Source: Azophilus sp965199705 (GTDB taxonomy: Bacteria; Pseudomonadota; Gammaproteobacteria; Pseudomonadales; Azotimanducaceae). From it: a stretch of DNA of 64,000 bases. The stretch spans positions 620,001 to 684,000 of the forward strand of contig OZ241359.1 of the NCBI GenBank assembly GCA_965199705.1. The letters are read 5' to 3'. Under the pieces are notes generated by a model that searched no databases, had not been told where the DNA came from, and saw nothing but the letters and a program-made list of their open reading frames with translations. This document shows positions 50,894 to 59,961 of the stretch, in pieces (the stretch's first letter is position 1; each line of letters starts with the position of its first letter). A program made the position numbers and the translations under genes.

Positions 50894-53227
50894 TCAATCC
50901 TTGCCGTGAGCCTCTTCAAGCCAAGGCCAGATTTCATCCCAAGCCAATGCCAGGAGACGCCTGGAGCGCTCCACAATTTGGTCGCGGTTCCAAGCTGCTA
51001 CTGAATCGAGCGATTCCAACATAGGCAGGTGTTCTCCAGAGTTCAGCAGATCAGTTGTTTTCTTGGAAAGGGGAAGGCCCGACTCTTTGGCCTCTTTATA
51101 GGCAGCTTGCCGCTCTTCCCGCGTGCGTGCGCTCAACGCACGGTAGAAGAGCCTCTTCTTCTCCCATGAGGCGTTACTGATAGACGAGTTTTCCTTTTGG
51201 GGAAGAAGCACCAGGTTCCCCAAGCAGTGCTTTACGTCATCAATATAGATTTCAGAGTCCCAGTCGGTTTCTTTTGGAAAATTGATTGGGGCAACATGTT
51301 CGACCGTGGCATAGAGAGTTCCGTTCCAACGTTTGAAAATGAGATAGTCCACCTCGTAACTCGGTACTACGTCGTGCCTTGAAAAGAGGCCGGCCGAGCC
51401 TTTGTCTGGCCTGGCGTTGTGAGATGCTGCCAGCAACAGGAAACGACAAATCGGCGCCGAGTGCTCAGCTAGCGGCGTGGCATGAGCCTGGCTGATCCAA
51501 GCCTCCTTCTCTGTTTTGCCGATGCGCTTCTCAAGAAAGCCACGAAGTTTACGCTTGAGGATGGTGGCTGCAGGTCGTTTATTCGAAAAGTACTTGCCTA
51601 CGCAGAAACTCGTCACATCCGGCTCTTTGCGATTCGCCATCAGTTTTCTCAGATCCGTATCGATTGACGCTGTTCCCCCGGTAACGGCACGCCTCAAGAC
51701 GATGAAAGCTGTCATCGCCTTGACGACTTCCAGGAATTCTGACTCATCAATCTGCTTGTCCCGCCATAGCCTCCAATAGCGCGCCAGACAAGGTAGCGCC
51801 ATGCTTGTGTTGATCTTTTTCATGAACGCGAAGCTGAGCTTGATGGCATCGGGCACGGCGGATTCATACTTACTATCCAGGCGGGTAATCTGGTCGGCGT
51901 CCCAATATAGATACCTGAACTCAGCCAGGTCAGCTATGGTCTCGACAAACCTGCGTCTGTACCCATTCGCATCATGCCCTTTCCCATACGCTTCAAAAGT
52001 GCGTCGAAGAAATGTGCGCTGCTCGTTCAGTGAAAGCCCCAGCTTCTTGCCCTCAAGGTACAACGCAAACGTGACCAGGAGTTCCTTGGTGGCCCTCTGC
52101 CTATCCTGTGTCCTGGAATATACGTCATCCAGAAACCTGGACAGTTTTGAAAAGTGCTGCTCACAATCGGAGCCTTTAAATCCTGATTGTTGCTCTTCGA
52201 ATTGAATGACCTTGGGGCGAAACGTCTCGATAGCGGTCAGAGGTTCTCCCGTTGTGTTCAGTGCATCAAAGATGTCGAAAGCGTATCGCTCTTCAGTTTC
52301 TACTCTTGTCAAGACAACAAATTTGGTAATGTAAGCCGAGAATGCGATCAGGCGGACCAAAGGGGCGACAGAACCCTTGGCGCTGATGTCAGCAAGCGCC
52401 GTGTCTCTCCTACTGGTGTCCGGGTCCATTTTTTCGAATAACCTTCGAATGCCCGCGACTTCAAATTTATCTTTTCCATCGCGATCATAGTTCAGGGAAT
52501 AGCCTTCTTCTTCGACCCGAACTAACGCCAGTTCGATTTGCGCCTTGATCAAGTCGTAGTTTCTGAACAATCGCTCTGATTCTTTGTCATTTTCGTTGCG
52601 TTCTGGCTCGAACCCGGAATCCCGGTCTTCCTCAAAGAACTCGCTGAACTCCTTCAGCAGTTTTGCCACCACCGATTGATAGTACGCTGTTCCATGATCT
52701 GCGCCACGAGTGTCCCCTCTGTCTCCTCGACGGGTAATGCGAGGGAAGGGGCTTTTCCTGCTCGCAAGCTGTTGTCCGATAACGCAGCCATACAGTCTCT
52801 CCCGATGACAATCCAACTCGCTTTTGAGCCACTCCCGTGTGGTCCGCTTCAGGTCCTTTACCTCACTTCGATTTTGCATCAATGATTCCGCGAGGATGCA
52901 GCAAAGAATGCTGAGCGTTGTCAGTCTTTGCTGGCCATCCACAATAGCAAGAGAAGTGCCGTTAAATGAGCGTTCTTTGGATCCATTTTCCTTGACAAGA
53001 ATGATGGTCCCCAGGAAAGTGAAGGGGGGATCTTCCCCCTTTGCATTCCAGCAACTTGCGAACCCTGCGAGGCAGTCTTCCAGAAGGCGTTTGACGTTTT
53101 CATCCTTCCAGTCGTATTCCCGTTGATACTCCGGTACGACGAAGCCAGCCACACCGCCGTGACTGTCTTGCATCGTTCCGGACAGACTCGCGGCTTGCGC
53201 ATCGAACAAGTTTTTCGCATCTACCAT
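50894..53227 (-). CDS. sspE: SspE: DUF262/DUF1524 phosphorothioation-sensing effector nuclease
   Basis: A 777-residue GmrSD-like protein. N-terminal DUF262: VVPEYQREYDWKDENVKRLL and the nucleotide-site AIVDGQQRLTTLSILCCILA. C-terminal DUF1524 HNH nuclease: ATVEHVAPINFPKETDW and KHCLGNLVLLPQKENSS. On its own it could be a type IV restriction enzyme, but position behind sspB-sspC-sspD identifies it as SspE, which is activated by phosphorothioated self DNA and attacks unmodified phage DNA. It is visibly more AT-rich than flanking genes, suggesting acquisition. It lies 159 bases downstream of sspD, so it may have its own promoter. Confidence 0.88.
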   Translation of the reverse strand: MVDAKNLFDAQAASLSGTMQDSHGGVAGFVVPEYQREYDWKDENVKRLLEDCLAGFASCWNAKGEDPPFTFLGTIILVKENGSKERSFNGTSLAIVDGQQRLTTLSILCCILAESLMQNRSEVKDLKRTTREWLKSELDCHRERLYGCVIGQQLASRKSPFPRITRRGDRGDTRGADHGTAYYQSVVAKLLKEFSEFFEEDRDSGFEPERNENDKESERLFRNYDLIKAQIELALVRVEEEGYSLNYDRDGKDKFEVAGIRRLFEKMDPDTSRRDTALADISAKGSVAPLVRLIAFSAYITKFVVLTRVETEERYAFDIFDALNTTGEPLTAIETFRPKVIQFEEQQSGFKGSDCEQHFSKLSRFLDDVYSRTQDRQRATKELLVTFALYLEGKKLGLSLNEQRTFLRRTFEAYGKGHDANGYRRRFVETIADLAEFRYLYWDADQITRLDSKYESAVPDAIKLSFAFMKKINTSMALPCLARYWRLWRDKQIDESEFLEVVKAMTAFIVLRRAVTGGTASIDTDLRKLMANRKEPDVTSFCVGKYFSNKRPAATILKRKLRGFLEKRIGKTEKEAWISQAHATPLAEHSAPICRFLLLAASHNARPDKGSAGLFSRHDVVPSYEVDYLIFKRWNGTLYATVEHVAPINFPKETDWDSEIYIDDVKHCLGNLVLLPQKENSSISNASWEKKRLFYRALSARTREERQAAYKEAKESGLPLSKKTTDLLNSGEHLPMLESLDSVAAWNRDQIVERSRRLLALAWDEIWPWLEEAHGKD

Positions 53228-53386
53228 TTCGGGGTTCCTGTGCCTGCCTGATGGGTTTGATTTGTTTCGTGTAGAGTGGTCAGGGTCTGTTTGTGCGGGA
53301 TATCTGAATCCCGGCCTTGACGCGGGAGTCCTGATAACGGCGAGGGCATGTCACAATCTCAAGCGATGTTGGCTTGGCAGGCGCGG

Positions 53387-54205
53387 TCAAAGCGTGCAAA
53401 TCAAGCAGGCGTCGTCATCCTGATCTTCCTCCAGAAGACGTGCTTGCCAGTTGTTTGAGCGGGTTCTTGCCTTGTCGTCGGCGGGTTGCTTGATTTCGTC
53501 TCGGCGATCTGCGACCTCATCAAGCGTCATGCCCCGAACCCAAGTAAAACGTTTCCCGGATTCCGGATCAACCTTTTCATAGCTCTTGGCTTGCTCAAAC
53601 AGGTCCGGATGGTTGTCAGCCAGCCCAATCCATTCATCCTGACGCTGGAAGAAACAGAAGTAGCAGCCCGACCGACTGCGCCATTTGTAGTAGTCGGGAA
53701 TGCCAACCGAGCTTTCAAGGATTCGGATCACGTCAGACTTGACGATCCCATCATCAATGAATGGGTAATCTACCTTTATGTTCGGTTTGTGGCTGATGTA
53801 GCCGCCTCTGTTCTCGTCCGCCCGGATGCCGACGTAACTGACACATGGGTCATCGCCGACAAATGCTTCGAGAGGTTCAATTTTCATGACTCGGGTACAC
53901 CATCGCGCATGTGGCGCCGGCAAGAATCCGTTGAATCGCTTCAGATGGTGGTCGAAATCCCGCCCGCTGCTCAGGCGTTGGATCGGCTGATTCAGGTGGT
54001 CTTCCAGTCGATCCAGATACTCATACACTTCACGTAACTCGGCGCCTGTGTCGCAGAAGAAGTACTCGATCCCATCGTCTCGGCCCTGATCCTTGAGGTA
54101 AATCGCGAGTGCTGCGCTATCCTTCCCGCCAGAAAGTCCAAGGATGTGTCGTGTCTCCTTGAGTTCAATCGGGCTGGCGGCTTTATCGAGTTGTTCGGAT
54201 GACAT
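53387..54205 (-). CDS. sspD: SspD: PAPS-reductase-like ATP pyrophosphatase
   Basis: A 272-residue PP-loop enzyme related to DndC and PAPS reductase. The loop is ILGLSGGKDSAALAIYL (SGGKDS, residues 25-30 from ATG 54205). Cysteines suited to an Fe-S cluster lie in RWCTRVMKIEPL and SGCYFCFFQRQ. In Ssp systems it activates DNA and receives sulfur for single-strand phosphorothioate modification. The frame opens at GTG 54217 inside sspC; ATG 54205 is chosen, with GGGAG about 11 bases upstream. It overlaps sspC by 23 bases. No dedicated cysteine desulfurase (sspA) is adjacent. Confidence 0.88.
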   Translation of the reverse strand: MSSEQLDKAASPIELKETRHILGLSGGKDSAALAIYLKDQGRDDGIEYFFCDTGAELREVYEYLDRLEDHLNQPIQRLSSGRDFDHHLKRFNGFLPAPHARWCTRVMKIEPLEAFVGDDPCVSYVGIRADENRGGYISHKPNIKVDYPFIDDGIVKSDVIRILESSVGIPDYYKWRSRSGCYFCFFQRQDEWIGLADNHPDLFEQAKSYEKVDPESGKRFTWVRGMTLDEVADRRDEIKQPADDKARTRSNNWQARLLEEDQDDDACLICTL

Positions 54206-57200
54206 GCTTCGCATCACTCCCTGCCAGGTTTGATTGACGATACCGCGCCAGAAAATCGCTGGTCAGCCGAGCAACAAGCGCCAAGGCCAGATCCTTGTCG
54301 TGAATTTCGGTAAGTACACTCTCAATTCTCTGCTTCGCGTTGTCTATTGCTGCATGGATATGGCTGTTGAGGACCACCACTTCGTCAACCTCTCCATCAG
54401 CGCTACTGATCGCCTTTACAAGGATGACCTCGTGCTCCGGATCTGTTTTTGAAACGGCGTCATAATGCAGCCGGAGTCGTTCGAGTTCCAAAAGGCGTTT
54501 GGAAAATTCGGTCAGCCGATACTCGGCGGCGTCGCGGTCTTGGTCTGTCCATTTGGATGAGGATTTGTGGCCCAGGAAAAGGAGTATGCCCTCAAGCCAG
54601 GCCTGGTCCGTCGAATTCTGGTCATTGATGCGGCGGATAAAACTGCGCAGGCCCTGAACGTCCACGGTAAAGCCGTCGAGCCCATGGCACCTGCCCCGAA
54701 GTATGCTACGCAGGTCATTCAAGGAAATCGTCTCAGCCAGATTGAAACTTGAGCAAAGTGCTTGGCGCATGGACTCGCGCAAAGCCGACATTGCTCCTTT
54801 CAGTTCTCGAAGCGCGGTTACAAGAGTCTGCGAAAAGCCTGAAAGGTCATCGGCATCGCCGAACCCGCACGCCGCAGGCAGCTCGTCGAATAGAAATTTC
54901 TGTGGAGACTTGGAGAGAAAGAAGGCTTGCCGCACCTGCAACGTTGTCCTGGATAGTCGCCGCGTCTTTTGTGCGTAGTCATCGAGACCCATCACGAAGT
55001 TTGTCAGGGGGCGCGCCAGGCTCAATACGTCAATCGAGTCTCGAACATCCCCGAACAGAGCGCGACTGTATTCGTCGAACAGATCAGTCCGCACCCCTTC
55101 GATGCGGAATCGTTGAAATGAGAATAGATCCGGACGGCGTACCATTCGCTCAAGGTGTTCGTAGGTCAGTTCGGGCGCATAGATTTCATCATCGTAAAGC
55201 GCGATCTCGAATTCATGTATCAAAAAATAGTGCAGGAAGAGGATCGGAAACACACCCCGTTTGATGCCGATAGGCGGCTCTGCGAGCAATTTCTGGATTC
55301 GCTCCAGAGTGACCGGCTTTGCCTCCGACTCTGCGAGAATCTTGTCAATACCACGCCAGGTCGAACGTAGATTCAGCGGATCATCGGCGCTCGGCGCCAC
55401 GAAGGTCCAGCCAGCATCAGTTTCAACATGCAGATGACCGGATTCCAATACTGAGCGATAGACAGAGCGCTCTGGGGGGTTCTTCTTGATGTCAAGTCCG
55501 CGCTTGTCCTGATGGGAGAGCATGTGCTGGAACAGCTTGTTCCTGGCGGCGGCAGCCTGTGAGGAAAGACGCTCGCGATTGATCAGTTCGTTCCGAATAA
55601 CGGGTGTTTCGGGATAAATGCTGTCCATGATGTCCGAAAGAACATGTTGCATGGAGCGCCGGTCCATCACCGCCAGGCGGTTGTTTCGCCAATACCAGTC
55701 CGACAGTGTGGGGTCGGAGGTGACGCCTGCCAACGTCTCCTTTTCGTTGGTCTGAGCTGCTTGCAAGCGACTTCGCACTTCGCGCGATGCAACGGGGTCG
55801 GCCGCTAACTCTTGCGCGCTCCTCTCAATGTTCTCCAGGGCGATCACATCCGCCATTGCCGCTCGAATATCCGCGCCAGCCTTGTGACAGGCCCATATTT
55901 CATTTCCGCCCGCAGATTCCATCGCAGAACGAAAGGCGTTGACATCGTCTGCGCATTCGGAGAGAAAAAATACGATTCTCGGCCTGTCTGCGGCTGAGGT
56001 TTGAGTCAATCGACCTGAACGGACGTCAACAAAGGTGACGTCGAAGCAGCGCAACGCTCCGGTGCGGACAGAATGCCGACGGGCGAGAATGGGGGCGGTC
56101 ACTGTGCGATGCTCCAGGGCGGCAGCCAGGTCAAAGTCCCCGAGCTTGTCCCGCTCTTCATTGATCCGTTCATCAATGTTGAAATCGGTTCCTTGCCAAA
56201 CGCGGTATTCATCGCTGAAGTTGCGATACTGAACGATGGACTGGTCAAGAAGCGGCTGCAACGCTTCCTGGAAAGTCAAAACGCTCTTGTTGTCGAAGAG
56301 TTGTTTGAGGATTGGTTCCGAAGCTCGCAGGCCCTCTTTGCGGGAAACCAGATTCAAGACGCCGATAGTCTTGGCGAGCATGACGGATGCTGATTCCTGA
56401 TCCTTGCCGTCGGACTCCGTTCCAGCACTGCTTGCGGTACGCTCGACTGCCGTCACGACTTCCGCCCATCGTCGATGCGTTAACGGATCCGCCAGCACGG
56501 CGGGTTGATTGTGCACAAAATAGTCGTAGATCCGGCTTGGAAGAATCCATTGGCCATTGTTGTCGGGAGATGCAAGCGAGTCCTGGAATCCGTGCGGCTC
56601 TCTACTGCCCAGATAGCTGAACAGCGTGCGCTCATTTTGCGCAAAACGCTGGCATAGCTCTGGCAGGGCAAGCAGAGAGATCGGATGAAGCGGATAGCAC
56701 GATGCGAAAATGCCAGCGGCGGAATCAGCGTCAAGGCCGGCGGGCAAACCCTTGGCCCGAGCGATTGATTGCGCCATCCGCGAGGCCTTGATGCGCACTG
56801 TTTTGCGTTGTCGCGCAGAGAGTGCATTCGAGAAAGCAGCGGCAACGATTCGCATTGTCTGGTCTTGAGATTCAACGAATGAAACGCTCTCGAAGCGGCC
56901 CTGCACCTTGGCCCAGTCATTCTTCAGCTTTTCGCCCATGCCCCGCGCATACAGATCGAAACCCTGATGCAGCAATACGAAAAGCAACAGGTTTGCTTTT
57001 CTGCCATGAAACGCCTTTTCGGCAAGTTGCTGAAGCAGGAATACGCCATCGCCTGCATGCCGCGCCTCGTATTCGAGGAACTTGCCCATCTCGTCAATCA
57101 GTATCAGAAGTCCACCAGCGCCATTGCGTTCCAAGACGTCCTGTAACCGCTCTATCAGGGTCAGAATGTCAGTATTGCTGACATGCCCGTTTTGACTCGC

Positions 57201-57662
57201 AATCTGGATGTCCTTGACTACATCAGGCTTGCGGCCCCGCTTGCCTGCCCAGAAGGTTGTCACTGCATCATCAAGCGCCTTGAGCAGGCGGCTTGCCAAT
57301 GGTTCCTCACTGCCGCTCAGCACAACCTGGCACCAGGGTTGCAGCCCCTCGAAGCGCCGCGCGAGCATGGGTTGCTCGGCAGCGAGAATGTTGCATGCTG
57401 TTTTCTTGGTGTTCGCTTGCGCACCGAGCAGTTCATGCAGAAACAAGGCAAACGACGACTTGCCGCAGCCGTAGGGTCCGACCAGGCTCCAGGCGCGCGG
57501 ATGGTCTGCTACCTCAAGCGTGGCGGCAACATCATTCAGCACATCAATGCCACGCATGGTCGGCAGGTAAGCCTGAACAATGGACCGCGACCCGCGGTCC
57601 CGCTCGATATTGATCGAGCGGGTGTAGCGCGTGTTCACACGAATTGCTTTGGACAGGTTCAT
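54183..57662 (-). CDS. sspC: SspC: large P-loop ATPase of the phosphorothioation system
   Basis: A 1159-residue ATPase. Walker A is GPYGCGKSSFALFLH (residues 62-69 for GPYGCGKS) and Walker B is LLILIDEMGKFLEYEA (185-191). The long remainder is helical, without another recognised domain. It lies between the DUF4007 gene and the PP-loop gene, as in SspBCD operons, where it is the ATPase subunit of the modification machinery. The open frame reaches 57854, but ATG 57662 overlaps the sspB stop as ATGA and gives a natural start. A strong hairpin sits 40-63 bases into the coding sequence. Confidence 0.87.
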   Translation of the reverse strand: MNLSKAIRVNTRYTRSINIERDRGSRSIVQAYLPTMRGIDVLNDVAATLEVADHPRAWSLVGPYGCGKSSFALFLHELLGAQANTKKTACNILAAEQPMLARRFEGLQPWCQVVLSGSEEPLASRLLKALDDAVTTFWAGKRGRKPDVVKDIQIASQNGHVSNTDILTLIERLQDVLERNGAGGLLILIDEMGKFLEYEARHAGDGVFLLQQLAEKAFHGRKANLLLFVLLHQGFDLYARGMGEKLKNDWAKVQGRFESVSFVESQDQTMRIVAAAFSNALSARQRKTVRIKASRMAQSIARAKGLPAGLDADSAAGIFASCYPLHPISLLALPELCQRFAQNERTLFSYLGSREPHGFQDSLASPDNNGQWILPSRIYDYFVHNQPAVLADPLTHRRWAEVVTAVERTASSAGTESDGKDQESASVMLAKTIGVLNLVSRKEGLRASEPILKQLFDNKSVLTFQEALQPLLDQSIVQYRNFSDEYRVWQGTDFNIDERINEERDKLGDFDLAAALEHRTVTAPILARRHSVRTGALRCFDVTFVDVRSGRLTQTSAADRPRIVFFLSECADDVNAFRSAMESAGGNEIWACHKAGADIRAAMADVIALENIERSAQELAADPVASREVRSRLQAAQTNEKETLAGVTSDPTLSDWYWRNNRLAVMDRRSMQHVLSDIMDSIYPETPVIRNELINRERLSSQAAAARNKLFQHMLSHQDKRGLDIKKNPPERSVYRSVLESGHLHVETDAGWTFVAPSADDPLNLRSTWRGIDKILAESEAKPVTLERIQKLLAEPPIGIKRGVFPILFLHYFLIHEFEIALYDDEIYAPELTYEHLERMVRRPDLFSFQRFRIEGVRTDLFDEYSRALFGDVRDSIDVLSLARPLTNFVMGLDDYAQKTRRLSRTTLQVRQAFFLSKSPQKFLFDELPAACGFGDADDLSGFSQTLVTALRELKGAMSALRESMRQALCSSFNLAETISLNDLRSILRGRCHGLDGFTVDVQGLRSFIRRINDQNSTDQAWLEGILLFLGHKSSSKWTDQDRDAAEYRLTEFSKRLLELERLRLHYDAVSKTDPEHEVILVKAISSADGEVDEVVVLNSHIHAAIDNAKQRIESVLTEIHDKDLALALVARLTSDFLARYRQSNLAGSDAKHVIRTTR
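57599..57622 (-). repeat. GC-rich hairpin inside the sspC 5' coding region
   Basis: A perfect 10-base inverted repeat (CCCGCTCGAT paired with ATCGAGCGGG) with a 4-base loop, 40-63 bases after the sspC start codon. It may slow early translation or protect the mRNA; chance is also possible in a GC-rich region. Confidence 0.5.
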
Positions 57663-58582
57663 GCGGCTTGCCTGTCTGAAAATGCGTAACGATCTTTCAA
57701 AATGGACAAGGCGTCGAATCCGCCGGTCTTGTAAAGCTGAAAGACACCTGCCGTGCGGTTCAGATGCAATGCATCGGCGCGGGCGTCGCACAGTGTTTCC
57801 AACTTCCCGATCAGGCCCTCTTCTGTCATGCGGAACACAGCCCCCGGTGCGCAATGGTGGGCGCTGCTGTACATGAGGTCACGCACAGCGATCTGGTTTA
57901 TGTTTTGACGCCCAAAGGTTTCCGCGATAGCGAATCCGAAGACGTCCAAAGGCAACTCCGCTCGCTCGGTGGGCACTGTCCGCCAATTGCGCGAGTCGAT
58001 TCGTTCTTGCAAGCCGAGCATGGCTAACGGCGAGTCAAGATCATCTTCTGGCATGAGTCGAGCATTGGCGGATGTCATGGAATACATGCGGAGCACCAGC
58101 TGGGCATCCCGCTTCAGCGTAGTTGCGGCCACCCGCAACGAGAGTTCCCTTTTGACGAACTCCGTCAACGCGGCCCCAACTTCTGCGCCTGAAAAGGCTG
58201 ACTTGTGAAAGTGATTGAAAAACCAGTATATTGCCGTTGCATTCTGGTCATTGGTGGCGAGTGACCAATGCAACAGCCAGATCGTGCCATCGTCCTCCAG
58301 ATACCGGTCGCCCGACTTGCCGAAGGCAATCTCCCCCAATTGGGTCGGCCTTAGCGCGTTGTTCGTGGGGCTGCGATCAACGATGCGGGTTGCATGAAGC
58401 CAATAGCGGATTGAGGCCACCATGTTTTTGCCGACGCCAAGGGTGACGGAGGCGTCCTCGCGGCTGAAAACGGAAGGGTCTTCCTTTATCGCATCAAGCC
58501 CTTTGGTGATCCAGCCAAAACGCAGAGGAAAGGATTCGTGTCGCCCGAATGCTGTATCGCCACCCTTGCCCTTGTGTTGCAT
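57659..58582 (-). CDS. sspB: SspB: DUF4007 DNA-nicking component
   Basis: A 307-residue DUF4007 protein: GRHESFPLRFGWITKGLDAI at the N-terminus, followed by LGVGKNMVASIRYWLHATRI, the hallmark GKNMVxSIxxW segment. In SspBCD systems SspB nicks DNA to start phosphorothioate insertion. It is first in the visible operon; the 146 bases upstream to the DUF2807-like remnant presumably hold the promoter, although no clear hexamers were found. It is coupled to sspC by an ATGA overlap. Confidence 0.9.
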   Translation of the reverse strand: MQHKGKGGDTAFGRHESFPLRFGWITKGLDAIKEDPSVFSREDASVTLGVGKNMVASIRYWLHATRIVDRSPTNNALRPTQLGEIAFGKSGDRYLEDDGTIWLLHWSLATNDQNATAIYWFFNHFHKSAFSGAEVGAALTEFVKRELSLRVAATTLKRDAQLVLRMYSMTSANARLMPEDDLDSPLAMLGLQERIDSRNWRTVPTERAELPLDVFGFAIAETFGRQNINQIAVRDLMYSSAHHCAPGAVFRMTEEGLIGKLETLCDARADALHLNRTAGVFQLYKTGGFDALSILKDRYAFSDRQAA

Positions 58583-58728
58583 CTGCGGGGCCTATGAACT
58601 CGGTAAGAGAACTTTCACCAAACTGCATCTTAATTCGCCCGAGGTGGCTTTCAAGGGCAGTTTTGCCAGTTGATTCAGTGGACCAGGCTGTAAGTTAGCT
58701 TGCGTAGGCTCACATTCGGACTCGTCAA

Positions 58729-58947
58729 TTACTCCTCAATCGCCCTGACCGAACCCAGACCGGAGACTTCGACCGACTCGCGGGAGATGGCGCCGAAGTA
58801 CTCGACGCTGCCCACACCGGCCGGCGAGCCGGTGAGCTCGCCGCCGTCCATGTGCGTGGTAGCGTTTGTGGCGCCGGCCAGTTCGATGGCCGCATCCCGA
58901 GTGATGATGCCGCCGAATGAAAGCAGCGCAATCTGGCTTGGTTTCAT
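58729..58947 (-). pseudogene. DUF2807-like remnant (internal deletion)
   Basis: A 72-codon frame whose start (MKPSQIALLSFGGIIT) resembles a membrane or signal segment and whose end (VGSVEYFGAISRESVEVSGL then GSVRAIEE) resembles the last strands of a DUF2807 auto-transporter-adhesin-like domain. The middle strands expected of the family are missing. It overlaps the truncated GntR gene by 4 bases; GntR-DUF2807 pairs are common, so this is probably what is left of one. It could be a genuine short protein. Confidence 0.5.
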
Positions 58948-59312
58948 GTTGAGGATTCTCCTTGCGTCGCTTGTTCTCGTCCGGCGTTGGCCAGGCGCTC
59001 GGCTACTTCCTCCATGCCGATGCCGAGCATTTTCATGGCGCGAACAACCCGCGGCAGGTCATCCCGCAAGAACTCCTCGCGCATCGTGTTCAGAGCCCGT
59101 TCCGCCGCCTGCTCGCTGATGAAGTAGCCGCGTCCTCGCCGATTGACGACAACGCCCCAATCGAGGAGCGCCTGATAACTCCTGGTCACGGTATTCGGGT
59201 TCACGCCCAGCTCCACGGCCAGTTCACTGTCACTGGACCCTTGCCGTCTTGAGGCCGAGTGCTCGGAATCGATCAAAGTCGCCAGGATTCGCCGTGGCCA
59301 GTGGCGCGTCAT
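58944..59312 (-). pseudogene. GntR (YtrA-type) regulator lacking its N-terminus
   Basis: A 122-codon frame with the wing and recognition helix of a YtrA-type GntR regulator (SDSELAVELGVNPNTVTRSY then QALLDWGVVVNRRGRGYFIS) and the short C-terminal effector part (DDLPRVVRAMKMLGIGMEEV). The first helix, usually PLYRQI...GDRLPS-like, is replaced by unrelated sequence that overlaps the 3' end of the VapC gene (59230-59312). I infer truncation when the vapBC pair or another element arrived. Residual DNA binding is doubtful. Confidence 0.65.
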
Positions 59313-59610
59313 CCGCGATGGCTGCGGCGGCGATCATGCAATCCACCAATGAACCCCGTCGTCTCCCGGACTTGTTGAACAGCTTCGCTGTCACTTCACT
59401 GTCAGTGGCAGTGAATTCTCTCTGGTGACCGATCATGGCTGTTGCCACGTCGAGTTCCGATGCTGTCAGCGGACCGCAGCGATACTCGGCCCATGCGACC
59501 GAGCACATGACCAGACGCTTGCCTTGTGCGAGCCAGGTTCGCAGCGTCGCATCCTGAGGCGTCCCCGGATGCAGTGCCCGAATGAGGAAGCTTGTATCGA
59601 GGTGAATCAC
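59230..59610 (-). CDS. vapC: PIN-domain toxin VapC
   Basis: A 126-residue PIN ribonuclease: MIHLDTSFLIRALHPG (Asp5), SVAWAEYRCGPL (Glu) and RRGSLVDCMIAAAAIADDAP with a further acidic residue. All expected metal ligands are present, so it should be active. It overlaps the antitoxin stop by 4 bases and its own 3' end overlaps the truncated GntR frame. The target RNA is unknown. Confidence 0.87.
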   Translation of the reverse strand: MIHLDTSFLIRALHPGTPQDATLRTWLAQGKRLVMCSVAWAEYRCGPLTASELDVATAMIGHQREFTATDSEVTAKLFNKSGRRRGSLVDCMIAAAAIADDAPLATANPGDFDRFRALGLKTARVQ

Positions 59611-59894
59611 TCGTCGCCGGACACCGGCTCCGGCCCCGAGGCGGCGCGTTCGGCGTTCAGGCTTCGGCTCCAGTCCTCAATGTCAACGCCTCGGTCGCGG
59701 ATGGACTTTTGCAATTTTTCCAGCGCCTTGAGAGCGACCGCTCCGTTCGTCCCATCATCGCTGACCGCCGCGATCTTCAGTGCGCGGCGAATGACCTCCG
59801 ACTTGGACGTCTTCCAGCGTTCCGCAAGCGCTTCGAGCCTGCGAACCGAATCTACGTCAAGTGAATAGGTAGATTTGATTGCGGGTATGGCCAT
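59607..59894 (-). CDS. vapB: Ribbon-helix-helix antitoxin (VapB-like)
   Basis: A 95-residue protein from ATG 59894 with an RHH DNA-binding motif (STYSLDVDSVRRLEALAERW then KTSKSEVIRRALKIA) and an acidic, flexible C-terminus to bind the toxin. In-frame ATGs also lie at 59900 and 59912. The choice is open because AAGGGG ends only 2 bases before ATG 59912. Twin palindromic operators overlap these starts, so autoregulation is likely. It is coupled to vapC. Confidence 0.82.
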   Translation of the reverse strand: MAIPAIKSTYSLDVDSVRRLEALAERWKTSKSEVIRRALKIAAVSDDGTNGAVALKALEKLQKSIRDRGVDIEDWSRSLNAERAASGPEPVSGDE

Positions 59895-59913
59895 AATCAT
59901 GAGTATGGCCATA
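59886..59913. promoter_or_regulatory. Twin TATGGCCATA palindromes, candidate VapB operator
   Basis: Two perfect 10-base palindromes TATGGCCATA (59886-59895 and 59904-59913) are centred 18 bases apart, with a smaller palindrome TCATGA between them. They cover the candidate start codons of the antitoxin. An RHH dimer binding each palindrome could block both transcription and translation initiation. Confidence 0.65.
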
Positions 59914-59961
59914 ACCCCTTATCGGTGTCAACCTCGCAGAAACCAACGAGAGTCGTCCACA

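Noticed and set aside
50894..53227. Stand-alone GmrSD type IV restriction enzyme
   Set aside because: Domain content fits, but the immediately upstream DUF4007, ATPase and PP-loop genes make SspE the better reading.
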